A DNA stretch of 21,937 nucleotides from SIG644 sp045613985. Its GTDB lineage: Bacteria > Bacillota > Clostridia > Oscillospirales > CAG-272. Made by a program: the position numbers and the translations under genes. The stretch spans positions 1 through 21,937 of the forward strand of contig JAZLCA010000003.1 of the NCBI GenBank assembly GCA_045613985.1, read 5' to 3'. The notes beneath the pieces are model-generated. The model ran no database searches and was not told the origin of the DNA. It saw only the letters and a list, made by a program, of their open reading frames with translations. Positions 7,536-15,679 of the stretch are shown piece by piece (positions within the stretch are counted from its first letter, which is position 1; every line of letters starts with the position of its first letter).

Positions 7536-8483
7536 ATGACTGCGCTATACATCATACTTGCCATACTGGCGGCGGTTTTTTTGCTTGTTCTGATTGCCTC
7601 GTTGGTGTGCTTTATCATTGTATTTTACTCGGGAAAGCGTAAGGTGCTTGGTCCGGATGAATATGACATCCCTCCAGGGAAAATATACGAGGTCTTTCGA
7701 GAGGATATGGTCGCATGGATCAAGCAGATCCGCTCCATGCCGCACGAGAATATTGAGATCAAATCCTACGACGGCTTGACTCTGCGGGGGACTTACTATG
7801 AATACGCGCCCGATGCGACGGTGGAGCTGTTGTTCCACGGTTATCGCGGCAACGCGGAGCGCGATCTTTGCGGCGGCATCGAGCGTTGCTTCGCGCTGGG
7901 GAGAAGCGTGATCATTATCGATCAACGGGGCGGCGGAAAGAGCGACGGCCATGTCATTACCTTTGGCAACCGTGAGCATCGGGATTGTCTGTCTTGGATC
8001 GACTATGCCACGGAGCGATTCGGCAAGGATCGAAAGTTGGTCATTGGCGGCGTGTCCATGGGAGCTGCGACAGTAATGATGGCGGCGGGAACGGATCTGC
8101 CCGACAACGTTGTTTGTGTCATGGCGGATTGCGGCTATAGCTCAACCAAGGAGATCATCATTAAGGTTATCCGACAGATCAAACTACCCGTCTTTCCCCT
8201 TTATTTTCTCATTCGCCTGGGCGGAATGATCTGGGGCGGGTTCGATATTGAAAAGGACTCACCCATGCAGGCCGTGAAACGGGCGCGGGTGCCGGTGGTG
8301 TTTATTCACGGCGATACGGACAATTTCGTGCCCCATGAGATGAGTGTGCGTCTGCACGAGGCTTGCGCATCCCAAAAGAAGATGGTCACCATCTGCGGTG
8401 CAGGCCATGGCTTGGCCTTCCCTGTGGATCGCAAGGGCTACGTCAACGCCCTGCGCGAATTTGAGCAGGAGTGCGGTTTTTGA
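7536..8483 (+). CDS. Membrane-anchored alpha/beta hydrolase
   Basis: A 315-residue hydrolase with an N-terminal uncleaved membrane anchor (about residues 3-31) and a serine-hydrolase fold. The nucleophile elbow GGVSMGAA places S174. The acid is probably D262 in HGDTDNFVP and the histidine is H291 in GAGHGLAF. HGYRGNAERD (101-110) is a plausible oxyanion-hole strand. It belongs to the broad S33/BAAT-like group of esterases and peptidases (YqkD/YfhR-like). The substrate cannot be read from the sequence. I chose the ATG at 7536, after GGAAGGA, because the perfect promoter at 7461-7489 lies just upstream and the helix begins at this methionine. The reading frame stays open back to 7353, but that part would sit in the terminator and promoter. 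Confidence 0.88.
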   Translation: MTALYIILAILAAVFLLVLIASLVCFIIVFYSGKRKVLGPDEYDIPPGKIYEVFREDMVAWIKQIRSMPHENIEIKSYDGLTLRGTYYEYAPDATVELLFHGYRGNAERDLCGGIERCFALGRSVIIIDQRGGGKSDGHVITFGNREHRDCLSWIDYATERFGKDRKLVIGGVSMGAATVMMAAGTDLPDNVVCVMADCGYSSTKEIIIKVIRQIKLPVFPLYFLIRLGGMIWGGFDIEKDSPMQAVKRARVPVVFIHGDTDNFVPHEMSVRLHEACASQKKMVTICGAGHGLAFPVDRKGYVNALREFEQECGF

Positions 8484-8496
8484 ATCGTAAAGAATT

Positions 8497-8538
8497 ACAG
8501 CCGATGAGAAGCGTTCAACTTCTCATCGGCTGTTCTTA
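8497..8538 (+). terminator. Hairpin terminator between convergent genes
   Basis: A perfect 15-base-pair inverted repeat (8497-8511 with 8519-8533) has a 7-base loop and a short T-rich tail (TCTTATATCTT) on the plus strand. It begins 13 bases after the alpha/beta hydrolase stop. It also stands 10 bases past the end of the convergent DUF6512 gene and may stop that transcript too, although the tail on that side is weaker. Confidence 0.82.
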
Positions 8539-8542
8539 TATC

Positions 8543-9064
8543 TTATATCCCGTATGTCCCCGTCAAGGGATCCTTGAAGATGCTGATCTCGGGGGTGGCA
8601 AAGGTGAAGATCACGAAAAGCAGAGCGAGCACGCAAAGGATGGCGATACACGTTTTGGACGATCTGCACGTTGGCTCATTATTGAACTGCCGCGTTTCAC
8701 AGATATATGCGACCGCTGCCGAGATAAAGAAAATCGCAATGTTGATCCAGTCGGGAGAGGGGCCGATGACGCCGTTGTAGGTGTAAAAAACAATCGGGAT
8801 CAGGACAAGCCCGAGCAACGTCCCGCGCAGCTTGATACACCAGTAGTCTGCTCTCTCCTTAAAGAAATAGCTTTGCACGATAGCGTAAATAAGCATCGGC
8901 CAAAAGAGTAGCTTCATATGCTCCCAGGTCGATTCGTTCACACCGGAAAAGGGGGACACCCATGCAGCACCGCCCAGCCAGTCGTACAGAAAATGTAAGA
9001 TCGTGCCGCCAAAGACTGTGGCGGCAAAGCCCCAGAGCTGCCAAATTCCGATCGATCGTTTCAT
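8543..9064 (-). CDS. DUF6512-like integral membrane protein
   Basis: A 173-residue protein with about five hydrophobic segments. After the first helix it carries the sequence GVNESTWEHMKLLFWP, the hallmark I associate with the DUF6512 family of small membrane proteins. No catalytic motif is visible and its function is unknown. It has a conserved Trp/His/Glu cluster at the membrane edge. I chose the ATG at 9062-9064, which has GGAGGAG just before it; the open frame runs 13 codons further upstream without a ribosome site. It is transcribed toward the alpha/beta hydrolase and away from the NUDIX operon. I could not find a convincing promoter for it in 9065-9130. Confidence 0.8.
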   Translation of the reverse strand: MKRSIGIWQLWGFAATVFGGTILHFLYDWLGGAAWVSPFSGVNESTWEHMKLLFWPMLIYAIVQSYFFKERADYWCIKLRGTLLGLVLIPIVFYTYNGVIGPSPDWINIAIFFISAAVAYICETRQFNNEPTCRSSKTCIAILCVLALLFVIFTFATPEISIFKDPLTGTYGI

Positions 9065-9130
9065 AACTCCTCCGCACGAAATTGATACTACAGTGTATGG
9101 CACAGCCGTATAAGATATGCGGAAAATTCA

Positions 9131-9159
9131 TTGACAGGCCAAATGGAATTTGATATAAT
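9131..9159 (+). promoter_or_regulatory. Consensus sigma-A promoter of the NUDIX-pcp-GNAT operon
   Basis: A perfect match: -35 TTGACA (9131-9136), a 17-base spacer and -10 TATAAT (9154-9159) with TGA before it. It lies 29 bases upstream of the NUDIX gene start. This should be a strong constitutive promoter unless a repressor acts; I see no dyad operator over it. Confidence 0.9.
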
Positions 9160-9188
9160 GAAATCAATAAATTTGGAGAGGTAACGAA

Positions 9189-9575
9189 ATGACCGAAGTA
9201 GTAGCTGCCCTTGTATGGGACGAGGATAAATTTATGATCTGCCAGCGCCCCTCGCACAAGGCAAGAGGACTCCTTTGGGAGTTTGTTGGCGGCAAGGTGG
9301 AGCCGGGAGAAACGAAAGAGCAGGCGCTCATCCGTGAGTGCCGAGAAGAACTCGCCGTGACACTATCGGTGGGGGACGTGTTCATGGACGTCGTCCACGA
9401 ATATCCTGATCTGACGGTACATCTGACGCTGTTCCATGCAACCATCGCCGCGGGCGAACCGCAAAAGCTGGAGCACAACGATATCAAATGGATCACGCCG
9501 AGCGAGATCCCGAACTATGATTTCTGCCCGGCGGATGAAGAAATACTTGCGAAAATTTGCGAGGTATACCAATGA
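9189..9575 (+). CDS. NUDIX hydrolase, MutT-like
   Basis: A 128-residue pyrophosphohydrolase. The NUDIX box reads GGKVEPGETKEQALIREC followed by REELAV, which keeps the G-x5-E-x7-RE-x2-EE spacing that binds the metal; the final glycine of the consensus is alanine here. The closeness to MutT (GGKIEMGET in E. coli) and the opening TEVVAALVWDEDKFMICQRP suggest removal of oxidised dGTP, but the whole group overlaps in substrates, so this is only a likely role. The ATG at 9189 follows GGAGAGGT. Its TGA stop overlaps the ATG of pcp (ATGA at 9572-9575), so translation of the two is coupled. Confidence 0.9.
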   Translation: MTEVVAALVWDEDKFMICQRPSHKARGLLWEFVGGKVEPGETKEQALIRECREELAVTLSVGDVFMDVVHEYPDLTVHLTLFHATIAAGEPQKLEHNDIKWITPSEIPNYDFCPADEEILAKICEVYQ

Positions 9576-10180
9576 AACAGCTTTTGATCACAGGCTTTGA
9601 ACCTTTTGGCGGTGAGAGCATCAATCCCTCTTGGGAGGCGGTCTGTCGTTTGCCATCCGAGATAAACGGCTATTTATTAACCAAGCTTTGCATCCCGGTG
9701 GTCTTTAGCGAAGCGGCGAAATGCGTGATAAGAACGGCACAAGAGATCAGCCCCGACGTTATACTTTGCATCGGTCAGGCGGGAGGACGGAATGCGATCA
9801 CTCCCGAGCTTGTGGGAATCAATCTTCGCCATGCTTCCATTCCCGATAACGAAGGATATCAACCCCAAGACCAGCCCATTGTCACAGATGGTGCGACGGC
9901 GTATTTTTCTACGCTGCCCGTGAGAAAAATGGTCGAGGCTGTCAGTGCTTGCGGTGTGCCTGCTAAGGTATCTTATTCCGCCGGTGCTTACGTGTGCAAT
10001 GACGTGTTATACACGCTGCTTCGCCGCTTTGAAGACAGTAAAACGCGAGTTGGGTTTATTCATATACCTTATTGCACCGAGCAAAACAAACAGCCCGCCA
10101 TGGAGCTTGGCGACATCGTAAAAGGACTCACTCTTGCCATCGAGCATATGGACGATGGCAAAATCGAAACGAACGGGTGA
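9572..10180 (+). CDS. pcp: Pyroglutamyl-peptidase I (pyrrolidone-carboxylate peptidase)
   Basis: A 202-residue cytoplasmic cysteine peptidase (family C15) that removes N-terminal pyroglutamate from peptides. It opens with LLITGFEPFGGESINPSWE, the family signature. The catalytic triad is E79 (in ITPELVGIN), C142 (in SAGAYVCNDVLY) and H164 (in GFIHIPY). Length is as expected (200-215). The ATG at 9572 overlaps the stop of the NUDIX gene by the ATGA arrangement; five further upstream codons in the same frame lie inside the NUDIX gene and are not needed. The third operon gene starts 11 bases after the stop. Confidence 0.94.
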   Translation: MKQLLITGFEPFGGESINPSWEAVCRLPSEINGYLLTKLCIPVVFSEAAKCVIRTAQEISPDVILCIGQAGGRNAITPELVGINLRHASIPDNEGYQPQDQPIVTDGATAYFSTLPVRKMVEAVSACGVPAKVSYSAGAYVCNDVLYTLLRRFEDSKTRVGFIHIPYCTEQNKQPAMELGDIVKGLTLAIEHMDDGKIETNG

Positions 10181-10191
10181 AGTAAAAAAGG

Positions 10192-10974
10192 ATGACAAAC
10201 AAAGAAATTTTGAACGTTGCCATGGAGCAATCCGCCATCGACCTATGTGCCGATCCTGCGGATTTTGAGAAAAACGAGAACGTGGTCGTCACGTCGCGCG
10301 AGAGCGAGGGCGCAAGACGGTATCTGGAGCTGCCGTTTTCCTGCCAGATGGTGTCCTACGGAAACAATATCGTAGCATCGGTGTCGCCTGAGTTTCGAGA
10401 GATCACCGAGCGGTACATCCATTCCTATCCCGTGGAGCACCTTTTTGAAACGCCGCATTTGCACGTGCTGAACGAGGCACTGATGGCAAAAGGACAAAAG
10501 ATATGCTTTATGGCAGAGTATTTTTTGCCTGACGTGAACGCTCTGTTTGCTCGGAATGTCGAGGACGCCGCCCCCTACGAGATACGGACATTAGCACAAG
10601 CGGATTTTTCCGACCTCTATCTGCCCGAATGGAGCAACGCTCTGTGCGAGAAGCGAAAGCATCTTGACGTGCTCGGCGTAGGCGCGTATGACGGTGACAA
10701 GCTCGTCGGTCTTGCCGGTTGTTCTGCTGATTGCGACACGATGTGGCAGATCGGCATTGACGTTCTGCCCGAATATCGCAGACAGGGAATTGCTTCGGTG
10801 CTGACAAGACGGCTGGCCATCGAGATACTGAACAGAGGAAAAGTGCCGTTCTATTGCGCCGCGTGGTGCAATATAAAGTCGGTTCGTAATGCAATCAAAA
10901 GCGGTTTCCGACCTGCATGGGTAGAAATGACGGCGAAGCCGTGCGAGACGGTGGATTCGATGAACGGAAAATAA
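10192..10974 (+). CDS. GNAT-family N-acetyltransferase (two-part protein)
   Basis: A 260-residue protein. The C-terminal half, about 128-245, is a GNAT domain with the acetyl-CoA loop VLPEYRRQGIAS (191-202) and a later AAWCNIKSVRNAIKSGF stretch typical of the end of the fold. The N-terminal 125 residues (IDLCADPADFEKNENVVV and on) are of a kind often found ahead of such GNAT domains in Firmicutes, but I do not recognise a defined family. Substrate unknown. The ATG at 10192 is preceded at once by AAAAAGG with no spacing, so the ribosome site is poor. A weak GGGTGA 12 bases upstream, together with the pcp stop at 10178-10180, suggests translation coupled to pcp. The next in-frame ATG (10222) has no better site. 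Confidence 0.82.
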   Translation: MTNKEILNVAMEQSAIDLCADPADFEKNENVVVTSRESEGARRYLELPFSCQMVSYGNNIVASVSPEFREITERYIHSYPVEHLFETPHLHVLNEALMAKGQKICFMAEYFLPDVNALFARNVEDAAPYEIRTLAQADFSDLYLPEWSNALCEKRKHLDVLGVGAYDGDKLVGLAGCSADCDTMWQIGIDVLPEYRRQGIASVLTRRLAIEILNRGKVPFYCAAWCNIKSVRNAIKSGFRPAWVEMTAKPCETVDSMNGK

Positions 10975-11105
10975 TCATTGGATTGGTCTATCATCACACG
11001 ACCGAAGGCATGGAAGTGAGCCTGCTCGGTGAGATTTATGCGGGACACGCTCTGCTTTTAACGCGAGAGCGGGGGAACGAGATTACTCGCTGCGAATCGC
11101 AATAA
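10975..11105 (+). pseudogene. Possible relic of a gene C-terminus
   Basis: After the GNAT stop, one frame stays open for 43 codons: it begins IIGLVYHHTTEG, contains EVSLLGEIYAGHALLLTRE and ends with TAA at 11103-11105. The pattern of alternating hydrophobic strands looks coding. The start nominally available to it (10917) lies inside the GNAT gene and has no ribosome site. I do not recognise the family; a tail of a hotdog-fold thioesterase is one guess. It could be chance. Confidence 0.25.
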
Positions 11106-11114
11106 CGTATAATC

Positions 11115-11151
11115 AAAAACACGGAAGCTCGTAGGAGCTTCCGTGTTTTTT
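11115..11151. terminator. Bidirectional Rho-independent terminator
   Basis: A perfect inverted repeat, AAAAACACGGAAGCTC (11115-11130) against its complement at 11135-11150 with the 4-base loop GTAG, gives a stem with T runs on both strands. It ends the GNAT transcript from the left and the lipoprotein transcript (stop at 11173) from the right. Confidence 0.92.
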
Positions 11152-11172
11152 GAATGTAAATGATATTGGCGT

Positions 11173-13617
11173 TTATTTGCCATCGGTGCCGTCCGGTCTG
11201 ACCTGAACGATATAAGATACACCTCTGTAGATGTTCTCAAACTCGGACTCAAGGATGGCATCGACTTCGGGATGCGCCGGATCGTTGATGAGCAGCCACT
11301 TTTTACCATTGCGCTCCTCATATCCAACGACGCACAGCAAATGTCCGTTGCTTTGATAGCCGGGGTAGCCACTGCCGGACAGCTGACCTTCCTTTACTCG
11401 GATCGAGCAGGCCAGGGGATGACCGGTATAGACCGCCCACTTGATGGCGTCGATATCGAAATAGTCAATGTATGCATTGTAACCAAGTTCGCCCGCATAC
11501 GCCACATTGTACGCCCAGTTACCGAACCGCTTTGCACCGTAGTCACGTACGCCCCAGGCAACGTCCTCTACTTCCAGGCCTTCCTCACCGAGATAAAGCA
11601 AGATCATGGAAAGCGAGGTTGCAGAGCAGATCTGTCCGCCGATCTCGGGAACGTCCGTCTGTCTTCTGTAAGGTACGTCAAGCTTTTTGTAGGTGTCCGT
11701 GGGAGCCTTGAGGGCGGACTCCTCCTTGTCGCAGGCAAGCGTTACGTTGTAGACGATAGGGGAATGATCCTTGGTCTGCTTGATGTCGATGCGGTATCTG
11801 ACAATACCCTGGCATTCTTTGTTCAAATCCAGAATATCGATACCGACTTTTCCATGCTCGTTTTTGGTAGATGCACTTCCGGAAAGACCCTTGATCGCAC
11901 TCCAAACGCCCCAGGAGAACCAGTCGGTGTAGGTTCCGTCGTCCAGCATGACGGAGACGGATACTTCAACCGTACCGCCGGTCGAAGAGGAGTTCCAAGA
12001 GGCAAGCATCTGCTTGAAGCTGCCGCCGAGATAGACCTCGTCCGAAATGAAGGTTCCTTCGGTCGAGCCGGGGACCAGCATCAATCCTCCGTCCTTATAC
12101 ATGACGGAAACGAACTCACCCTTGAACTCGTTGGCAGAGAACATGATGGACTCATTGAAGAGGTTGACGTCATTCTTATAGAGATTGCCGTCCTCAGGCA
12201 TTTCGTCAGCAACGTTTTGCTCGGGTGTGACGGTGAGACTGTTTTTACTTGCTTCAAACGCTTTGAGTGCCTCGGCAGTACCGCTTTCATAACTCTTGAC
12301 GGACAAGCCGTAGGTCAGCTTGAGATAATAGTCTTCAAAATATGCAACACTGTCCGCCATCTCGCTTGCCTTGGCGGTAGCATCGGTTGTGGTCTTGGTT
12401 GCTCTGTCGTACAGAGAGGAAAGGCTTGCGGTGGCAGTGCTGTCCGCGCTGACGATAGAGGTGGCGTCAATGTAAGAGCCTCTGTTCAAAACGGATTGGA
12501 TGTAGATCTTGTCGTGTCCTTTGTCAAGCAACGTTCCGTTAAGCCAAAGATTATCGTCGTCAATACCGAGGCAATCGGCAATTGTAACGAACACGTCGCT
12601 GTGAGAGACGAGCAAGTCGGATTCCTTGGCTTCTACACCGGGAAGTTTGACTAGGAGCGGAGCCTTGATGTAATTTTCGAGCGTATATCCGCCAATCAGC
12701 TTTTTCAGCGCGGTGACTGCGGTCGTGTCTTCAATATCAAATGCTGCACCCGTTCCCGTAATGACGATTACAGTATCATTGTAAAGTCCTTGGGATTTCA
12801 GGTCTTCGATAAATTTAGAAATCTGCTTGTCGACATAGGCCATACGTCTGGCATAAGCGGCTACGCTTTCGCTTCCATTGATCTCGGTTGCCGTGATATC
12901 GGATGTTCCGGTGTAAAGGCCGAGATCGGTGATGGACAGGAAGAAGTATTCGCTGTCATTCTCCTTCAATGCATCCAGAGCGGCATCATATACGTTCTTT
13001 TCCGGTAGATCGTCAACAGAAACGGAAACGAAATCTTTGTAGCCAAAGCTCTGGTACGTCTTTGCACCGCCGTACGCGCCCTTGGGGCCCGAGGTTACGG
13101 CAAGGGTATAAAAGCCTTTTTCCGAAAGGATCTTTCCGAGAGTGTTGAGTTGCTCGCCTGCGAGTTTTGCGATCGGCTCGTTGTATTGCGGGCCGTATAC
13201 CGAGGAGCCCATGATAATATCAAGTCCCGAGGCATAGGCACTGGACGAAATGTTGTTTTTGTAGTAGGAAAAATCAGACAGCAGGCTGTTCAGGCCGGGC
13301 GTCAGCGGAGTACCGTAATAATCTCCGCCGATCATTCCGTCACCAAGATCCTGTACGCTGATCATGATCACGTTTTTGGGAGAAAACACCTTGGGCTCGT
13401 CCGGGATGGGGACCTCAGGCTCCTCGGGTGTCGTACCGGGATCCTCGTCTTTGGGAGTGTCAGGAGAACCGGGGTCTACGGTTTCGGGCGGCGTTTTTGC
13501 ACATGCGGCAAAAATAGTGCAGAGAAGGAGAAGGGCAACGAGCGTGATCAGGCGTTTTTTTGTCGTGACCGTCTCTTGTGTTGCAGGAATTTGGCGAGTA
13601 GCTTTTCTTTTGTTCAT
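11173..13617 (-). CDS. Lipoprotein with inactive LtaS/sulfatase-like domain and C39-like cysteine protease domain
   Basis: An 814-residue surface protein. The signal peptide has a long basic lead (1-22), a hydrophobic core (23-36) and a lipobox FAAC with lipidated C39. A Pro/Glu/Asp-rich linker spans 40-78. Residues 80-370 follow the sulfatase/LtaS fold: NVIMISVQD (82-90), SGLDIIMGSSVYG (130-142), AYVDKQISKFIEDLKSQGLY and APLLVKLPG. Every catalytic position is changed: LtaS E255, T300, D475 and H476 line up with Q89, A129, T289 and G290. Residues about 470-640 look like a beta-sandwich. Residues 645-810 match Peptidase_C39_2, with C664 (GGQICSATS), H759 (NGHLLCVVGY) and D779 (INDPA), so the protease part looks active. 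ATG at 13615-13617 after AGGAGG. It is a single-gene transcript. The biological role is unknown. Confidence 0.83.
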   Translation of the reverse strand: MNKRKATRQIPATQETVTTKKRLITLVALLLLCTIFAACAKTPPETVDPGSPDTPKDEDPGTTPEEPEVPIPDEPKVFSPKNVIMISVQDLGDGMIGGDYYGTPLTPGLNSLLSDFSYYKNNISSSAYASGLDIIMGSSVYGPQYNEPIAKLAGEQLNTLGKILSEKGFYTLAVTSGPKGAYGGAKTYQSFGYKDFVSVSVDDLPEKNVYDAALDALKENDSEYFFLSITDLGLYTGTSDITATEINGSESVAAYARRMAYVDKQISKFIEDLKSQGLYNDTVIVITGTGAAFDIEDTTAVTALKKLIGGYTLENYIKAPLLVKLPGVEAKESDLLVSHSDVFVTIADCLGIDDDNLWLNGTLLDKGHDKIYIQSVLNRGSYIDATSIVSADSTATASLSSLYDRATKTTTDATAKASEMADSVAYFEDYYLKLTYGLSVKSYESGTAEALKAFEASKNSLTVTPEQNVADEMPEDGNLYKNDVNLFNESIMFSANEFKGEFVSVMYKDGGLMLVPGSTEGTFISDEVYLGGSFKQMLASWNSSSTGGTVEVSVSVMLDDGTYTDWFSWGVWSAIKGLSGSASTKNEHGKVGIDILDLNKECQGIVRYRIDIKQTKDHSPIVYNVTLACDKEESALKAPTDTYKKLDVPYRRQTDVPEIGGQICSATSLSMILLYLGEEGLEVEDVAWGVRDYGAKRFGNWAYNVAYAGELGYNAYIDYFDIDAIKWAVYTGHPLACSIRVKEGQLSGSGYPGYQSNGHLLCVVGYEERNGKKWLLINDPAHPEVDAILESEFENIYRGVSYIVQVRPDGTDGK

Positions 13618-13705
13618 TCTGTGGCCTCCTGTTATAAAGAAATATTATGTCTCGCATAACTGTTATTTATGAAAAGAATACAACGGTTAGGCGTTATTCA
13701 ATAAT

Positions 13706-13734
13706 ATAATACAACATTTTGACGAAAATGTCAA
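13706..13734 (-). promoter_or_regulatory. Sigma-A promoter of the lipoprotein gene with internal dyad
   Basis: -35 TTGACA (13729-13734), a 17-base spacer and -10 TATTAT (13706-13711). The spacer holds an inverted repeat ACATTTT-GACG-AAAATGT (13714-13731) that overlaps the -35 and could be an operator. The leader to the ATG is about 85 bases. The rest of 13618-13812 shows no gene. Confidence 0.75.
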
Positions 13735-13812
13735 CAATATTTGGAAGAAAATCCTGAGTCATACGTATTCGGCAAGGCATGTGCGGATGAGAAATACCGA
13801 GCAGGGCAATAA

Positions 13813-13854
13813 AATCAAAAAGATAGGCGGTAATCGCAGTTGCGATTACCGCCT
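13813..13854 (-). terminator. Rho-independent terminator of the ABC exporter operon
   Basis: A perfect 14-base-pair stem, AGGCGGTAATCGCA (13825-13838) with its complement at 13841-13854, has a 2-base loop core and a T-rich tail (ATCTTTTTGATTTT) on the minus strand. It begins 26 bases after the stop of the last exporter gene. Confidence 0.88.
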
Positions 13855-13879
13855 GGATTGTTGGACATCGGTTGCCCGG

Positions 13880-15679
13880 TTAGTTGAATTGTGAATGATA
13901 CAAGGAATGGTAGAATCCGCCTTGCCGGATGAGCTGATCGTGGTTTCCTTGCTCGATAATGGTACCATCCTTGACGACCAGAATAGTATCTGCGTTTTGA
14001 ATGGTTGACAGTCTGTGAGCAATGATAAAACAGGTCTTGTTGCTCATCAGCTCAGTCATCGCGTGCTGTATCTGTATTTCGGTGCGGGAGTCAACGTTGG
14101 AGGTCGCCTCATCCAAAATCAGTATGGGGGTGTTGGAAAGAAACGCGCGTGCGATGGTGATCAACTGCTTTTGTCCCTTGGAGATGTTGACGCCGTCGTC
14201 GGAAAGAATCGTGTCATATCCGTCGGGCAAGCTTTCGATAAACGACGCGATGCGCGCGGATTTGGCTGCGGCATACACCTGCTCGGGCGTGGCATCCTCC
14301 CGCCCGTATGCGATGTTGTCGTATATCGTGCCGCAGAAAAGCCAGGTGTCTTGAAGCACCATGGTAAATGCGCGCCGCAGGTCTGCACGTTTGAGGTCGG
14401 TTGCGGGAATGCCGTCCATGAGGATCTCGCCGCTTTGCGGATCGTAAAAGCGCATCAGCAGGTTGATGATGGTCGTCTTTCCGGCTCCCGTGGGGCCGAC
14501 AATGGCGATCGTCTGGCCTTTGTTGGCGGTGACCGAAAGGTTGGACAAGACGATCTTGTCCTCCGTATAGCCAAACGTCACGTCATTCAGGCTAACGTCG
14601 CCCCGGACGTCGGTAAAGTCCCGGGCGTTGGGGACATCGGCTTTTTCGGGCTGCTCGTCAAGAATGGTAAAGACGCGCTCGGCCGCCGAAAAGGCGGACT
14701 GAAACTCATGCAGAATATTGGAGAACTCGTTGATGGGGCCAGCAAATTTTCTGGAATACTGTACGAACTGCGCCACACCGCCGAGCGTGATGTAAAAGGC
14801 AGAGGCGGCAAGAATGGTGCCGTTTTGGGAGTACATATAAAGGATTCCGCCCATGACAGCCACCAGCGTCAAAGAAAGGTTGTTGATCAGGTTGATGGTG
14901 GGGAAGAGCAGAGCGCTGTGATATTCTGCCTTGTAGAAAGCGTCCATCGCTTCGCCATTGATCTTGTTGAAGCGAGAGGAGATCACATCCTGCACGCCAT
15001 AGACGGAAATGGTACGTGAGCCGGTCAGCATTTCCTCGGCAAAGCCGTTCAACTCGCCGTATTTTTTAGACCTTTTGCGGAATAGTGGGCGGACGACTTT
15101 GGAGCGGTAACGGGTAAACAGAATAGAAACAGGAACGGTGATTGTGAAAATGAGGATCATGGGCTTGGATATCTGCCACATAAAGAGAAGCGATCCGATA
15201 ACGGTGTACAGACTAGTCAAAACCTGTATGAGGTCGTGAGAGAGTGTGCTGTTAATGGTATCGATATCGTATGACAGGTGGCTGATGATATCGCCCGTCG
15301 CATGAGTGTCAAAATAACCGACGGGGAGGATGGTCAGCCGTTCAAACACCTGCTTGCGCATCTTGTAAATGATTTTTTGGCTCAGGTGGATCATTACCAC
15401 AGACAGAACGTAAGAGAGCAGTGCCGAGATGACGTAGCAGGCAAGCATAAGACCGATGTTCGTCATAACGGTGGGGAAGTCGACGCCGCTTTCCAGCTCG
15501 ATGGCATCGATGGCGCCTCCCGAGTACTTGGGGCCCAAAAGAGAGAGCTGATTGGAGCCGAGTGTCAACAACAGTGCGATCAAAAATAACGGCCACTGTT
15601 GCAAAACATAGCGGCTCAATCGCAAAAATATGCGTTTTTTGCCGACTTTCTTGTCAGACTTAACAGGCGTATCAGTCAA
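13880..15679 (-). CDS. ABC exporter half-transporter, subunit B (catalytic ATP site)
   Basis: A 599-residue half-transporter with six transmembrane helices in the N-terminal 320 residues and a nucleotide-binding domain at about 350-599. Walker A is GPTGAGKT (395-402), Walker B ILILDEA with catalytic E524, and the switch histidine is H555 in IIAHRLST. The signature is ISKGQ (499-503) instead of LSGGQ. With its partner it forms a type IV (BmrCD, LmrCD, TM287/288-like) heterodimeric exporter; drugs or lipids are usual substrates. I chose TTG at 15677-15679: GGGAGG (15688-15693) lies 8 bases before it. A GTG at 15686-15688 is in frame but overlaps that ribosome site. The start overlaps the end of the partner gene (stop at 15672-15674). 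Confidence 0.9.
   Translation of the reverse strand: MTDTPVKSDKKVGKKRIFLRLSRYVLQQWPLFLIALLLTLGSNQLSLLGPKYSGGAIDAIELESGVDFPTVMTNIGLMLACYVISALLSYVLSVVMIHLSQKIIYKMRKQVFERLTILPVGYFDTHATGDIISHLSYDIDTINSTLSHDLIQVLTSLYTVIGSLLFMWQISKPMILIFTITVPVSILFTRYRSKVVRPLFRKRSKKYGELNGFAEEMLTGSRTISVYGVQDVISSRFNKINGEAMDAFYKAEYHSALLFPTINLINNLSLTLVAVMGGILYMYSQNGTILAASAFYITLGGVAQFVQYSRKFAGPINEFSNILHEFQSAFSAAERVFTILDEQPEKADVPNARDFTDVRGDVSLNDVTFGYTEDKIVLSNLSVTANKGQTIAIVGPTGAGKTTIINLLMRFYDPQSGEILMDGIPATDLKRADLRRAFTMVLQDTWLFCGTIYDNIAYGREDATPEQVYAAAKSARIASFIESLPDGYDTILSDDGVNISKGQKQLITIARAFLSNTPILILDEATSNVDSRTEIQIQHAMTELMSNKTCFIIAHRLSTIQNADTILVVKDGTIIEQGNHDQLIRQGGFYHSLYHSQFN

Noticed and set aside
11272..12654. A 460-codon open frame antisense to the lipoprotein gene
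   Set aside because: Same reason: the minus strand encodes clear sulfatase-like and C39-like segments, and the plus-strand frame has no ribosome site or known motif.
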